This document shows positions 51,499 through 64,000 of a DNA stretch of 64,000 nt, piece by piece. Below the pieces are notes generated by a model that was not told the DNA's origin, made no database searches, and saw nothing but the letters and a program-made list of their open reading frames with translations. Each line of letters begins with the position of its first letter. Positions within the stretch are counted from its first letter, which is position 1. Source of the stretch: Spirodela intermedia. Lineage: Eukaryota > Streptophyta > Magnoliopsida > Alismatales > Araceae. The DNA lies in NCBI GenBank assembly GCA_902729315.2, contig LR746267.1, positions 749,001 to 813,000 of the forward strand, read 5' to 3'. The translations under genes were made by a program, and so were the position numbers.

Positions 51499-52909
51499 TT
51501 TTTATGGTTATAGTGTTTGAGGTGTCTGTGAGTGATAAAGCATAGACTAAAATTGCGACTGTGTTATTTCTGCCTCTTAGAAATTTTTCCCCACCATCGC
51601 AGACAATAATAGAGATTTTAAGGGAGGGCCGGAAGAGTGGGCTAGTTCATAAGGAACGTAAGCGATGATATCAGAAAGTCCCAAGTGCAGTACTTTTTGC
51701 ATTCGCCCGTGGGGAGCGAGAAATATGAAGCAGCTGCCGTGTCAGAGAAATAAACGCACGACTATATAGTCAACCCACTTTGACCAAAAGAATGTTCTGG
51801 AGGTAATAATGGTCCAAATTATTCAAATATGCAGTAACCAAGAGAATAATTAGAACCTCCATCACACCGACGTTAGGGATGGAAAACTACGATTCGGGGA
51901 GGGTTTTATCGGCAATATCACCATTGTTTTGGTCGCTAAAACGTACCTGGTCCATAGCTTTGGCAAGCTTTCGGAACTAGCCGTTGCTTTCTGTCATGTG
52001 GTCTCCGAGAAGGCCAAGTCTTCGTTGTATGGCACAAGACCAAGACCGAGTTCTCTGCTACGTTCAGAAAGCATTAATGATTCCCGTTTCCCCAAATATA
52101 GACCCTGCAACGGTAGAAAGTAGCCTGGATCGTGGAGAAATAGAGACCATCAGAGAGTCAAAAAGAAGCCTTGTCCGTCTGCGACGTAAACGATATGAAT
52201 TTTCGGGTAGAACAATTTTCGAGGAATACGCTCGTAATTATTGCTCGTTAAATCTGAATTACCCTTGGAAATAGAGCTGCCAATGTTTTCTTTAAGGTTG
52301 GATGATTATGCTAATAGGAAACTAGATTTAGATAACGGATTCTACGTGATTTGAGTCACAATCAAAAGCACAAAAAAATTGGAGGAGAAAACGTCCTCCG
52401 CGTGCTACTGGTCTCAGACATGAGCCCTGGGAAAAGTCCGAAGGATAATGACATTCTCTTTTAAGTCCGTCTCCGTCGGACACGGACTGTGACGGTGGGA
52501 TAAGGGTGCGGTGGGAAACAGAAGGATAGAGAGCAGAGTTGGAACGTGTCAATTCGGGGGCTTGAGCCGGGCCACGACCTTTCCTGGTCTTTTGGAAGTT
52601 TTTGCACGCATCCACAGACGACTCACTCAGAAATCCTTTCGTACTCCAAAAATTAGTGAAAAGAAACGAAGTCAACTTCTTGAAATCGTCAGACCCGCAT
52701 TCCATACTCCAGAAATGACTGGGTCAGACGGTCTTCATACCGCAGCACTCCGAGATATCGGACGAAGTCCAGTTCCATATCTCCAGACCCACAAGTAAGC
52801 GCTTCAATCCTCCAAACCGTCTATAAATAACCCCGCCAAAGGTTTTGTTTCACCAACTTGTCACAACCTGCGGAGAAATTCGACTCTCGAAACAGCGAGG
52901 GATCCAACG
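51499..52909 (+). promoter_or_regulatory. GLP upstream module, gene at 52910
   Basis: Counterpart of 26655-28065 with no difference seen: W-box core at 52670-52675 and TATAAATA at 52822-52829. Confidence 0.72.
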
Positions 52910-53649
52910 ATGGCCTCCTACGTTTTCGCCTTCGTCGTGCTCGTCCTCGCGTCCACCCAAGCCTTCGCCTCTGACCCGAACCAACTGCAGGACTTCTGTG
53001 TTGCAGACAACGCCGCCAAGGGTATGTGCCATGTGAACCTCAAGATCGACGTGCAGCTTTCTCGGGATTGTGTTCTTTCTCATAATCTGGTTTTGTTGCA
53101 GTGTTCGTAAATGGTGTCGTCTGCAAGGACCCGGCCATTGTCAACGCCAACGACTTCTTCTTCGCTGGCCTTGACAAGCCCGGCGACACGAACAACGCTC
53201 TGGGATCCAAGGTCACCCCCGTCAACGTCAACAACCTCCCCGGGCTTAACACCCTCGGCATCTCGCTCGTCCGCATAGACTTTGCCCGCCATGGTCTCAA
53301 CCCTCCCCACACCCACCCGAGGGCCACGGAGGTGCTCACACTCTTGCAGGGCCAGCTCCACGTCGGATTCGTCACCTCCAACCCGCCCAAGCTCTTCACC
53401 AAGATTCTCAACAAGGGCGACGTCTTCGTCTTCCCCCAGGGCCTCATCCACTTCCAGCTCAACATAGGCCACGAGAATGCGGTAGCCATCGCTGGCCTGA
53501 GCAGCCAGAATCCCGGCGTGGTCACCATCGCCAACGCCGTCTTCGGGTCCAATCCTGCCATCAACGACGACGTGCTTGAGAAGGCATTCCAGATCGACAA
53601 GAAGATCGTGGATTACCTCAAGTCCCAGTTCTGGACGGACAACAACTGA
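52910..53649 (+). CDS. GLP: germin-like protein, intact (GLP-5, copy 2)
   Basis: Exons 52910-53021 and 53102-53649; 219 residues, identical to the gene at 28066 in exons, intron and promoter as far as I compared. Both copies should be equally functional, which doubles the dose of this GLP if the duplication is real. Confidence 0.95.
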
Positions 53650-54314
53650 GGCGTGGACCTTGTGTTTGTAATTCGGCGTTCTTAGTTGCTATAGAATAAA
53701 AGCAGTCCGACTTTGGAGCTATTTGTATTATCCGCTGTGGTCGGAGGGATCGTCGGTCTGTAGGCAGAGTCGATACGTGTGAAGCGGCTTTCTGCCGTCG
53801 AAGTGCGTCCTTATCTTTTGCACTTTAATAGCTAGAGAGTAAGAAATTAAAGTAGATGGGTCCAGATGGGAACACGACGTGGAGAGGGAGGGCGAGAGGG
53901 GTAACTTCACGAACCTTGGATAGATACTGACGCTGGAGGATCGTCATTGGTGAGTTCCGCAAATAGCTAGATTTAATGTCTTAGAGAGACTCCCCCAACT
54001 CAACCACCATGTAGCGTAACAAATTTACACGTGTAGCTAAAAATAGGAGACTGTTTAATAGATGCCTTCTCACTTGTGGCTACCTCTCACTTGATTGGTT
54101 CCGATTCAGCATAGATTCCTGCATTGTAATGTTCTTCAAAATTGTGGAAATCTAGATCTTGATACATTTTCCTAATTATACTTCTACGATATTGCAATTG
54201 AACTTAGTCATGAAGTCCATAGCACATCCACTTGATCATTAACTATTTCAATCAGACCAGCGGGTGGGCGACAGCCCTCCAAAATTGATAAATCAATTAT
54301 GTGATGTCTCCATT
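53650..54314 (+). repeat. GLP downstream module, gene at 52910
   Basis: Counterpart of 28806-29470, with AATAAA at 53695-53700. Confidence 0.75.
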
Positions 54315-54420
54315 CCTAAAATATTGAGGCACGTCAAGAGGAACTTGAGGGAGAGATTGGATCTCAATTAAGAGTAGAGTTGTGATGATAACTCTACAAA
54401 TATTGAAATAAAGGAGATTC

Positions 54421-57400
54421 AAGATGCTCATACTAAATAGACATATATAGTTTTCATTACCATGAGTTAATAATTAAAAAATAATATAATTTTAGTCTTG
54501 ACCATGCTAAATAGACATATATATGTGTTAAATTGTGAAAAGTAGTTTTACTTAGTTAATGTGATTTTTTGGCTAATTATATCATTTTATATGAATTTAT
54601 ATAATTATTATAATCTTATTTTTGAGATAAATAAAGGAAAATAAAAGAAAATAAAAATATAGAAAAAAGGGGAAATCTGCCAACTAACTAGGCCGGCAAA
54701 TAGGTTGAAAGCATAGTCAAGTAGAGCTGCGAGTAGAGGCTTGAGTGGTTAAGGATAAACCGATAAGAGACAAGTGTGTGTCACTCTTCTTCCACATCAT
54801 TAGTGGTCAGCTAGGTGTGAGGGCAAGGAGTGGTCATATAGACGCGAGAAAGGGACTCATTAATTTTTAAATCTCATATTACTATATAATAACATATAAT
54901 CGATGTGAAACTAATCCTTAGTTATACCTTCCCTAATTTTTTTTAATTATTTTAATACCTCAAATACCCCCTTATTTATTAGAAGTAGGTACTTTGATGA
55001 TGTCACTTTTAAAAGTATTTGCGTACTTATTTCACTCTCTCTTATGATGACGGGTGACCGACAAAGATTTAAATCTTATTAGAGTTAAAATTTTTATTTT
55101 AATTTGATTAAATCATGATTTTTCTATAGATTGCCGATGAAAGAGTAAGCCATTAAAATCACTTAATCATTGTTGAAAATCTCATCAATGTGATTCTCAA
55201 AATATTGTTACTAAAATTTCTAATTGATTCACGATAAAAAGATCATGAATTCATTGAGTAAATTATCTCTGATTGATCTACTAATAACATGTCATCAAAA
55301 AGAGGATGGTCCACTAAGAGATGAGTCCCCACCTCTTGAGAGCATACCAAATGTAATGAAGAGTCTTCTCTTGCTGTATGAATTTAGGGATGAAAGTCTC
55401 AAACATATGCCCCACCTCTATCCAACTCATCTCTGTCGAGTGACAATTGCTAGAGAGCCTCAAAGTTGCTATTTTTCTACTTTGTCAAGTAACAATTATT
55501 GGAGATGATTCGATGACCCACTTCATTAATTTCTAAATTTTACAAGAAAATCTTGAAACTAACAATCCTTCTAAACACTTAGAATTCTGACGTATAACTG
55601 CCACAACTCCAAAACTTTATTTTATAGTTTTTTAATTAATTTAACTTTTACTATTATTTTCTAGATTTTAAAAGGAGATCTAATGAATGTCTAGGTTGTC
55701 TATTTCCAAAGAGTCTTTGAGGCTATGGACATCGCACGACAATCATCCAGAACATAGAATTCTAACGATCACTATTGTGAGGTAAGAACTCTATCATTCC
55801 TATTTTTAAGTTAATTTTTACTTCATTCAATAATATTTTTTGTGATGTCAAGTTTCTAAACTATTCTTTGTTCAATTACGATTCTTCTCGCTTTTATAGA
55901 TATTAATTTGATGAGTTAAATCATCTACAATCATTGATATAAGAATTATTAGATAAAACTTTATTTCCACCTAATTTGTGTTCATCGACTACTAATGTCA
56001 TTGAGTTTAAAATTTTTTAAAAGTTATATTATTTGATATTATATTACATATCTATGATCGACCTAGAAATTGTTACTTTTTTTGAAATTTTTATTAAATT
56101 ATAATTAATATATTTTTTCATAAACACTTTTAAATATCTAAAAATTAGTATTTTCTAATTTTATAAATTTGAATTTTGTATGATTTATTATACAATGACT
56201 AAGACACCTCACATATATTATTGATAATGACCCTTTGGATATTGTGACAAAGATTCTATTCAAATCACAACTTTCAATAAGATGAGATGAAAGTTATTGA
56301 ATGTGAGGCACATCCCAAGATTGAAGAGTAACTTTATTTTGGCGGGATAGTCATACAATATAGGTTGTACAACAACTTTCATTAATAGCTTATGAAAAAA
56401 ATTAAGCACCTTACATATGGCAATTATCAAGAAGGATACTATGGTTGTGGCTATTTTTGAGATAGGCAAAAGAAATATAACATGGTAGACTATGATATAC
56501 GAGCAAGAAACAAATGAAAATTTGAATGTCAAAGAAAAGGTTACTTGATTTAAAGTAAATGGGCATTGGTCTTAATGAAGACTATATTCTCAATAAGTAT
56601 TAAAATGTTTCCTTCACAAAGGATGAAATATTCCAAAAATAAAAAGATTAGAATTAGTTCACATTGATGAGTGGGGACTCAAATTAAAAGGCTAAAAATG
56701 ATTCATGTTGTCGTGTGTAACTTTCCCTCATTTCCTAACTTTGAGGTGTCAAATACTATGCAGCTTTCATTGCAACTCAACTGAAAAGATATAAGTTTAT
56801 TTTCTGAAAAATAAATATAATATTTTCATGACATTTAGATCAAGTTGACCTTGAATTTGGTCTCAGCATTGTCTACAATTTGACAATAGTAGTGAGTATG
56901 ATAGTTGTGAATTCTAAAAGTCTTATTCAAAACATGGGATATGAGGGAGAAGACTTTTCTAAGCAACTTAGTAAAATGACATTGGTAAGAAGATGAACAT
57001 AACTTTGATAGAACAAGCTAAGAGTATGACATTATATATTGGGTTGTCATAATTTTTTTGGAGAGGTGTTGTTAACATTGCAACCTATTTACTATATAGT
57101 ATTGGTGTCTAATAAGTCTCAATTATCATGAGTTAATAATTAATTAATGATATGTTTTATACATTAACTTATGATAAATAGTCTTATATTTATCGTAAAT
57201 TGAAAAAAATAATTTTTATGTGACTAATGGGAGTTTATAGTTAATTATGTGAGTTTATATAATTTTTATATTTATTTTCTTAAGTAAAAATAAAGTAAAA
57301 TAAAGAACAAAATATACTAAAAAAGAGTGACCATTGGCCAACTGACACTTAGCAATCTACATTCAAATGAGTAGAGTTAAATATGATAAAACCATGACTA

Positions 57401-59994
57401 AGGTTCAAATGACTAAGGACCTAGGGACATGTGTGTGTCACCTATCTTCCATGTCACAAAGGCCAAATTGGTTTGTGGGGCAAGGTATGATTTTGTCACA
57501 TGTGTGTTGCATGGGGGTGGACCACCTTGATAGTCTTCTCCATAGGTGGTCCTGACCATTTTGTTTGTAGAAGGAACTCAAATACATAAGATATCCCAAA
57601 CTTATATGGATCTAAAATTCTTTGAAATAACTACTGGGAGTTTAAACTGCTAGCAATGCTTGTCAACCAAAATAATATCAAAAATATTTTTGTGTAAAGA
57701 GAAGGTCGCACATTAGTGTGTTCATTGTTTTACAGGTATCATGGGCATTATCTTACCTTTACTTCGACAGCCAAAAGATCAGTAGAGGTTCAAAGCTCAT
57801 CAATATTGAAAAACAAATTCTTTTATTTTGATAGTGTAGTTTTTTTTATAGAGAAATAGTTAATAGAAAGAGTCACTAGAGATAGTTGATCGTTGATGGA
57901 ATCTTTATCAACGATAATCAAGAATCATTGAGCAAATGATCAAAGATTCTAGGTAGAAAAATGAGAGCTATGGGAGGAAGTTACATTCCTCGTTGGTTGA
58001 CGAATGAGCCATTGTCAAGGGTAAATGGATCCATGAAGAGATTTGTCATGGTGTCTTTAGAGTGTTTCATTTGTGATGCAAAGTGATGTGAGACAATGGT
58101 GTGAAATCCATTCAAGAGATAATTCTTTATTAAGGAAGTCAAACCAAAGGTGGGGATAGGGTGGACTTGATAAAATTCAAAAAAGAAAATCTTAGGATTA
58201 AATTTACTCCTAAAATTCAAGTGATTAAGATCATTTAATTATTGATTAAGGTTTCTAATTTAGTAAATTAGATGAGACTTCTCAACTAGGGTTATGGATC
58301 ACCAGGTGTATGAGGGTAGCTATCTTAGAAGACACTCCAAATCTTGAGCAAGGATCCAATGTTTGACCAAGCTCACATGAGATAAAGGAAAGTCAACATA
58401 CCTTGGTCAAGATGATTCAATGTTGCTTGAAGATTCTTGAGCCCTTTAAATTTCAGAAACTCCTGTTGTTCGACACCACCTTGGAGAATTATGATGTGAA
58501 GAGAAGAGAGATTGCAAAAAGAGAGGATAGAATGAAAGGGGAAGAAGAATGAAGAAGGGGGAATAGTAGAAGATAAGGGAAATAGGAGGGAAGAATTCTT
58601 GAACAGGGATGGATAGGGAAGAAAGAAGATGAGAAATAGGAGTGGATAGGAAAGACATTGAAGGAAGGGGGAAGAAGAAGGGGGACGAGAGAAAGAAGAG
58701 GATAGAGAGATTCAAATGGGATAGAAGAGAGAAAGATTTCCAGAATAACAGTATTCATTTATTCCTTTTCTTGTTTGAAATTTCTATGAGAGATAGAGGA
58801 TGAGATCCAAGAAAGGGGAAGTTGCAAGAGAGAGAGAGAGAAGGGTTAGTTACAAGAGGCTGGTTGGAAACACCCCTCCAGAAAGGATGAGGTGGCACCT
58901 CTTGGATGGAGAGGTGCCCAAGACTTTAGGAGAGGCTCCCATTGGGTGAGGTGTCTTCTTCCAAGGGCTCTTCTTTCTCCATGCCTTGGGCCCATTTCAT
59001 TGGGTGAATTCTCTTATTGGATCTAAGGGATCCAATAATGGTGGACCGAAGATTCCAAGTTGGGTCCATCAAGGGAAGAAAATGATGGTTGACTTGGGCA
59101 ATGTTGACCCTCAAATCAGGGTTGACTCAAATGCATGCTCCCCTCCTTGGAAAGGATTGACTTTAGTGTTGTGGAATCTCCAAAGATGGTGAGGAAGATA
59201 TGGTCATGTCATGAGATGGAGGGGCATTGATTGACCCATTGAGCAGCTCATTGACTCCATCATTGAGCCTCCTCTTATTATGTGGACTCGAGGATGAAGC
59301 TCCATGAGATGCACTCTACCTCCATCAATCTTAGCTCCACTAGGTGATAGTTGCTGGAGAACCATTACTATCAAGTGATAGCCACTAGAGACATGATCAT
59401 CACCTACCTTCACCATCCAAATTTCACAAGGGAAGGTAGTGAGTGCCCATAGTAGACACCCCTCAAAAACCTTCTAAATTTACAAAATTCCAGCAATCAT
59501 TGTTACGACATTGAAACTCCATTTTCCTTGTTTAAACTCATTTAATTTTTAAGTGAATGATAGTTTTACTTGAATTTAAGTTTCAAAATTCATCTTTACT
59601 CAATGTTTACATATTTCAGGTTCATCGATTGAAACATTGGAAATTGCTTTCACAATAATTCTCAAGTGGAACTCCTTTTTTCATCTTAGTCAATGTGCTT
59701 CAGGTAATGACATTAGTATCTGAATTTCTCTTTTTCTCTAATTTTTAAAAAGAATTTTCTTATGCTTTGTTAGTCTAAAAATTATATCAAACCAAAAAAT
59801 ATTTTGAAAATTTTCTTAATATTATCATACATCTCTATGATCGACTAAAAAGGTTCTCACTAATTTTGGAGTTATTTGTTATTTTTAAATTAATATATTT
59901 CTAAAAAATACTCAAAAAATCTAAAAAATTAGATTTAATAGTTTTATAAATTTAAATTTGGGTAATGTAATATACAATGACTAGGTCATGTTAG
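54421..59994 (+). repeat. AT-rich long repeats A and B (copy 2)
   Basis: Counterpart of 29577-35150, including the purine-rich stretch at about 58496-58739. No gene. Confidence 0.5.
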
Positions 59995-60023
59995 TGCCCC
60001 TAGATTATCAACTACCAAATGAG

Positions 60024-60964
60024 TACTACATTTGAAAAAAAGGTAAATCCCTCTTACCTAAAAGTTATCAAAATGTCTCCCTATGTTGATGTGGATTATA
60101 AAAAGAGAGATAAGTTGGATCCAAAATTAAAGGAATACCTTTTCATTTGATATTTTCTAATTATTTTGGGTATCAATATTGAGATAATAAAACCTGGAAA
60201 AACCTTGAGTAGGAGGAATGCTATATTCAACTAAATAACTGTATATAAGGATAAAACATATTTAGAATTTGATCACAATTGTTTAAGGAATAGGTATATA
60301 TGGGTTAATTATTGAGATTAGGAGAAAAATTATTTATGACTATTGATGATAAGCCTTAAAATGAAAATGCAAATATGAAGAGAACCTTCTTGCATTTCAT
60401 TTGATAAGGTTTGACAAATTATGAAGACTACATGTAAGGTACTCTGTTGTTTTACATTAATTGTTATTTCACAGTTGGTGGTGAGCCTAAGTCTTATATG
60501 AAAGTTATAGATACTAATGACTTGTTGAAAGTGGGAGATAGAGATATAAAAAATCAGATAAGATATGACTTCATTACCAAGTGAGAAGAAGGCACTCTAC
60601 AAGAAGTTGGGGGTATTGGGTTAAGGAATATTTTGATGGCAACAAGAGCTGCTAGGTAGAACTTGTTGTAAAATGATTTAACAAAACTAAGGTAAATTAC
60701 ATAGAGATAGCCACCGTTTAATTGGTATAAAGTATTGTGATCACAAAAGACCTTTACTTGAAAAGCTTGATATAAAAACAGCCTTCCTTCATGACAATTT
60801 AGAGGAAGACATCTATATGACGCAAGTAGAAATATCTTTGGTCAGTAGTCAATAAAATCATGCATGTAAGTTGAAGACGAGTTTTTATGAGTTGAAGCAA
60901 ACACTAAGATAATTATCAGAAATTTGATGACTTTCTGACAAAGAATACCTTTTGGATGTCAACT
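60024..60964 (+). mobile_element. Ty1/Copia retrotransposon remnant (copy 2)
   Basis: Counterpart of 35180-36120 with the same stops and frameshifts. The reverse transcriptase landmark LDIKTAFLH lies at about 60766. The shared decay shows that the element was already dead before the duplication. Confidence 0.85.
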
Positions 60965-62886
60965 AAGAATTGTAATAGGCTTTCACTGTTGTTACTGACT
61001 TTTCGCTAACACAATGTGTAGAATCTCCAATTTTGCTTCTAGAAAGGCTATTTTTGTTAATTGGCTTTGTAGTTTTAGAAAATGCTCTTCGGGTAGATAC
61101 ATCTGAATAAATAGTCCATTTCACATGCGCTGTAGAGTGATTAAGCCATTGGTTGCCCTAGTGTAACCTTGATAGTAAGTCTTGACTGCCACTTTATTTG
61201 GATATCATACATTGGCTACCTCGTGCTTCATGATTTTCTTAGTGCTGCTAATACTGCGAGAACATATTCTATGCGCAGTCAAAGTCTTAAACTACATTGC
61301 TTATCCAAGAGAACAAACTGCCGTTTTTAATCGGATGAACGACATGGAGGCCAAGATGATACATATTGTCCCTTTTCGATGTAGCCAACCCCATCATTAT
61401 GATAACTATTGTCAATCCAGAACTGCCATTTGGTGATGCCGATTCCTTTCAAATCCTCTTTGAATGCTTCCGAACTGTCCTTGGACAATGAGTTTCACCC
61501 TACCACTGGACTGGTCACTGTGATAATCCTACTGCTTAGATTTATCAGAACTGTCCCGTCAGTAATCTTCCCACTAATCCCTTGAACTAGTCTTCCCTCT
61601 AGTAGTCGTGCAATATCCCACAATACACTCAATCGACACGTTCTAGTTAGAGCTTAATACTATAGGCTTCAAGGAGCCACTGCAAAGAAAACCTTTGCAA
61701 AGATCCAGGGAAAGGTCGAAACTTCAACTGGGGAAATTTAGGTGTGCGACATGAGTGTTTGTACACCTTAGGTAGATGAGTTAGAAACTAGATCATCATT
61801 CGCGGAAGAAAAAAATCGAATTACTCCTTAAATTCGGATGAGATTCCAAATGAACACGGTAGGTCATTTCTCAAATCCTCAAAGATTAACGTCGCTAACA
61901 TAAGTTTTGCATAAGGTCTTCCACGCGCTGAGACTTAAAATAATTAGCCTTTCATACTTGGACGAGATATGACATCCTGTGCGAAATACTAGCCTTGGAC
62001 ATGTGGGTCTCAGGACTGCAATGACTTACCCTCTTGAGGTCGTCTGCTTAGGAACTCTGGTGTGACGGAACGTCTAGGCTTCCTCAGGGAAGATGGCTCA
62101 AGGCGGTATTCGGAGTCATGAACGCCCTGAAGTGACATGGTGACAACTTCATTCAATCTTCCAAAGTTCGTCTTCGCTGGGAAGGCCGAATCATGTCCTT
62201 TCAGAAACACGGAGCTGAAAAGGCGTCCAAGACGACGGTTCAGAAGATCTGCATTCTGACTCCATATTCACGAGGGAAATAACAGAAGTATTCTAAGACG
62301 TAAAAAGATTCAAAAGTTCCACAACAGAGGTGATACATTAAACTCACCAAAGTCGTATCCGCGTCGAAACATTAAATGCGCCAAAATTGTCGAATAAATG
62401 TGTTCTAGTTGGCCAAGCGGCAAAATATTCAGCAAGCATATCTGGGCAACTGTCAGCATACAAGACGTACAGAGCCAACGGTGTACGAATGGATGCCTAG
62501 GGATACGACAACACTAGCCACCGACTTCCTAAACTCGTCGTAAGAGTCTGGGCGATTCTCCAACCTGTCCCCCTGCGGTACGCGATACATGCGTTCCTCA
62601 GTCACCAAAGGTAGGGTAAGTTGACGGAATATCTCATGATTTTCTAGACATGACACGCGTTCCTAGCGTTACGAAGACTTTTACCTGTGAAATATGAGCC
62701 TCTTAAAGCCCCACAGATGTTTATGTACGGTGCAAATGCCAGTTGTCTATAACAAAACTAAAATCTGATTCGACATATTGCAGACTCCCTGTACGGAATA
62801 CCCCGATTATTACTTTCAATAATCAAGAAAACGATCTTATCAAGGTAGCCTACATAAAACTTTCGTTCCACTCGACATTGCAAGTT
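60965..62886. other. Spacer with the 200-bp dispersed repeat (copy 2)
   Basis: Counterpart of 36121-38042; the dispersed repeat lies at 61559-61759. No gene recognised. Confidence 0.4.
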
Positions 62887-63374
62887 TTCTCTGGCCTCGA
62901 CAAGCCTGGCAGCACGAAGAACACTCTGAGATCTAAGGTCACCGCCGTCAACGTCAACAACCTCTTCGGGCTTAACACCCTAGGCATCTCGCTCGCCCGC
63001 TCAGACTTTGCTCCCTATGGGCTCAACCCTCCACATTCACACCCGAGGGCCACGGAGGTGCTCACACTGCTCCAGGGAAGGCTCTACGTCGGCTTCGTCA
63101 CCTCCAACCCCCCCAAGCTCTTCACCAAGACTCTCAACAAGGACGACGTCTTCGTCTTCCCCCAGGGCCTCATCCACTTCCAGCTCAACATAGGCCGCGA
63201 GAATGCGGTAGCCATCGCCGCCCTAAGCAGCCAGAACCCCGGCGTGATCACCGTCGCCAACACCGTCTTCGGGTCCAACCTGCCATCAACGACGACGTGC
63301 TCGCCAAAGCTTTCCAGGTGGACAAGAAGGTCGTGGACCACCTCCAGTCGCTGTTCTGGACGGAAAACCACTGA
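62887..63374 (+). pseudogene. GLP exon 2 pseudogene with frameshift (copy 2)
   Basis: Identical to 38043-38530, including the one-base deletion near 63279 and KDD in box 2, so the damage predates the duplication. Confidence 0.92.
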
Positions 63375-64000
63375 GACTTATACATTGTGTCTGTGATTCT
63401 GCATTCTTATTTGATTTGAATAAAAGGAGTCAGACTCTGGAGCTATTTGTATCATCCCCATTGGTGAGTAGGCTCGTCGGTCGTTAGACAGACTCTATAC
63501 GCGTGAGGCGGCTTTCCGCCGGTGCAGCGTTTGTTCAGTTTTTCGACTCTAGTTACTAGAGGCTCGGAACTAAAAACGACGCGAAGAGGGGGTGGGAGAG
63601 GGGCAACGGCACAAAACCTGTACGGATAATGAAGTTGGATGGTCGCTACAGATGAGTTTCCCAAATGGCAAGATTTGTGTTGCAGTAAGACACCCCAAAC
63701 TCAACCGTCATCCGGCGTAGGAAATCGAAGTGTTCAAAAGATTTCTTTATTTCTTACTTTGTGTCATTTAAGGTGATACCCAGACCAGACAAGTGCATGA
63801 AAACGAACGATCTTTTGGAAAAACGCCGTTTCCTCAGCTGGAGTCAGCTTCAAGTTGACTGGCCCCTCTACATCTTAAGATCGACCCTGCGCGAATCATC
63901 ATCATTTGGTATTGTCGTCCCCCTCATTTATGTTAAATTTTGAGAAATCTGCTCACTTTAGAACCTGAAATCTAAGTACCGGAAAGTGAGAAGCCTCTCT
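63375..64000 (+). repeat. GLP downstream module, cut by window end
   Basis: Counterpart of 38531-39156. The window ends inside the spacer that follows the module. Confidence 0.75.

Larger units (their letters stand above)
40826..64000 (+). repeat. Tandem duplication, copy 2 (cut by window end)
   Basis: Direct repeat of 15984-39156. The last base of the window corresponds to 39156 of copy 1, so about 1.67 kb of copy 2 is expected beyond the window. No difference from copy 1 was noticed after 44820. Confidence 0.97.

Overview
This window is nuclear plant DNA. The evidence is a three-exon beta-tubulin gene with plant-type intron positions, a cluster of two-exon germin-like protein (GLP) genes with GT-AG introns, TATA boxes and AATAAA signals, plant simple-sequence repeats, and a decayed Ty1/Copia retrotransposon. 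The strongly C-ending codons in the GLP exons, set in AT-rich spacers, would suit a monocot, but the species cannot be named from the sequence.

Layout. Positions 1-3610 hold a complete beta-tubulin gene on the minus strand and its promoter. Positions 3960-4480 are a large GA/TA microsatellite, and 4480-7080 is AT-rich spacer with a MITE-like element. Positions 7080-15980 are the single-copy part of the GLP cluster: an intact GLP (7772-8510), a GATA/GA microsatellite, an inverted copy of the MITE-like element, a diverged intact GLP on the minus strand (10896-11653), a 3'-end GLP fragment (12620-12859) and a heavily decayed GLP pseudogene (14226-14757).

From 15984 to the window end the sequence is a tandem duplication with a unit of about 24.84 kb. 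Copy 1 is 15984-40825. Copy 2 starts at 40826 and is cut off at 64000. Each copy carries two intact GLP genes (17499/42344 and 28066/52910), three GLP pseudogenes (19420/44264, 23165/48009 on the minus strand, 38043/62887), AT-rich repeats and the Copia remnant. I found differences between the copies only in the first 4 kb (15984-19976). From there to the end every stretch and translation I compared was identical.

The GLP genes sit in repeated modules: a conserved upstream block (TATA box about 90 bp and a W-box core about 240 bp before the ATG), the gene, and a conserved downstream block of several hundred bases. The intact products have a signal peptide, the N-terminal cysteine pair and the complete His-His-Glu / His metal site of the germin cupin, so they are expected to be extracellular (apoplastic) oligomeric metalloproteins. 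The array looks like an actively recombining family: gene, truncated gene, inverted gene, and a recent large duplication whose junction lies in homologous sequence. I found no system outside known families. The most informative signal is the recombination history recorded in this array. All exon models were made by eye and have no transcript support.
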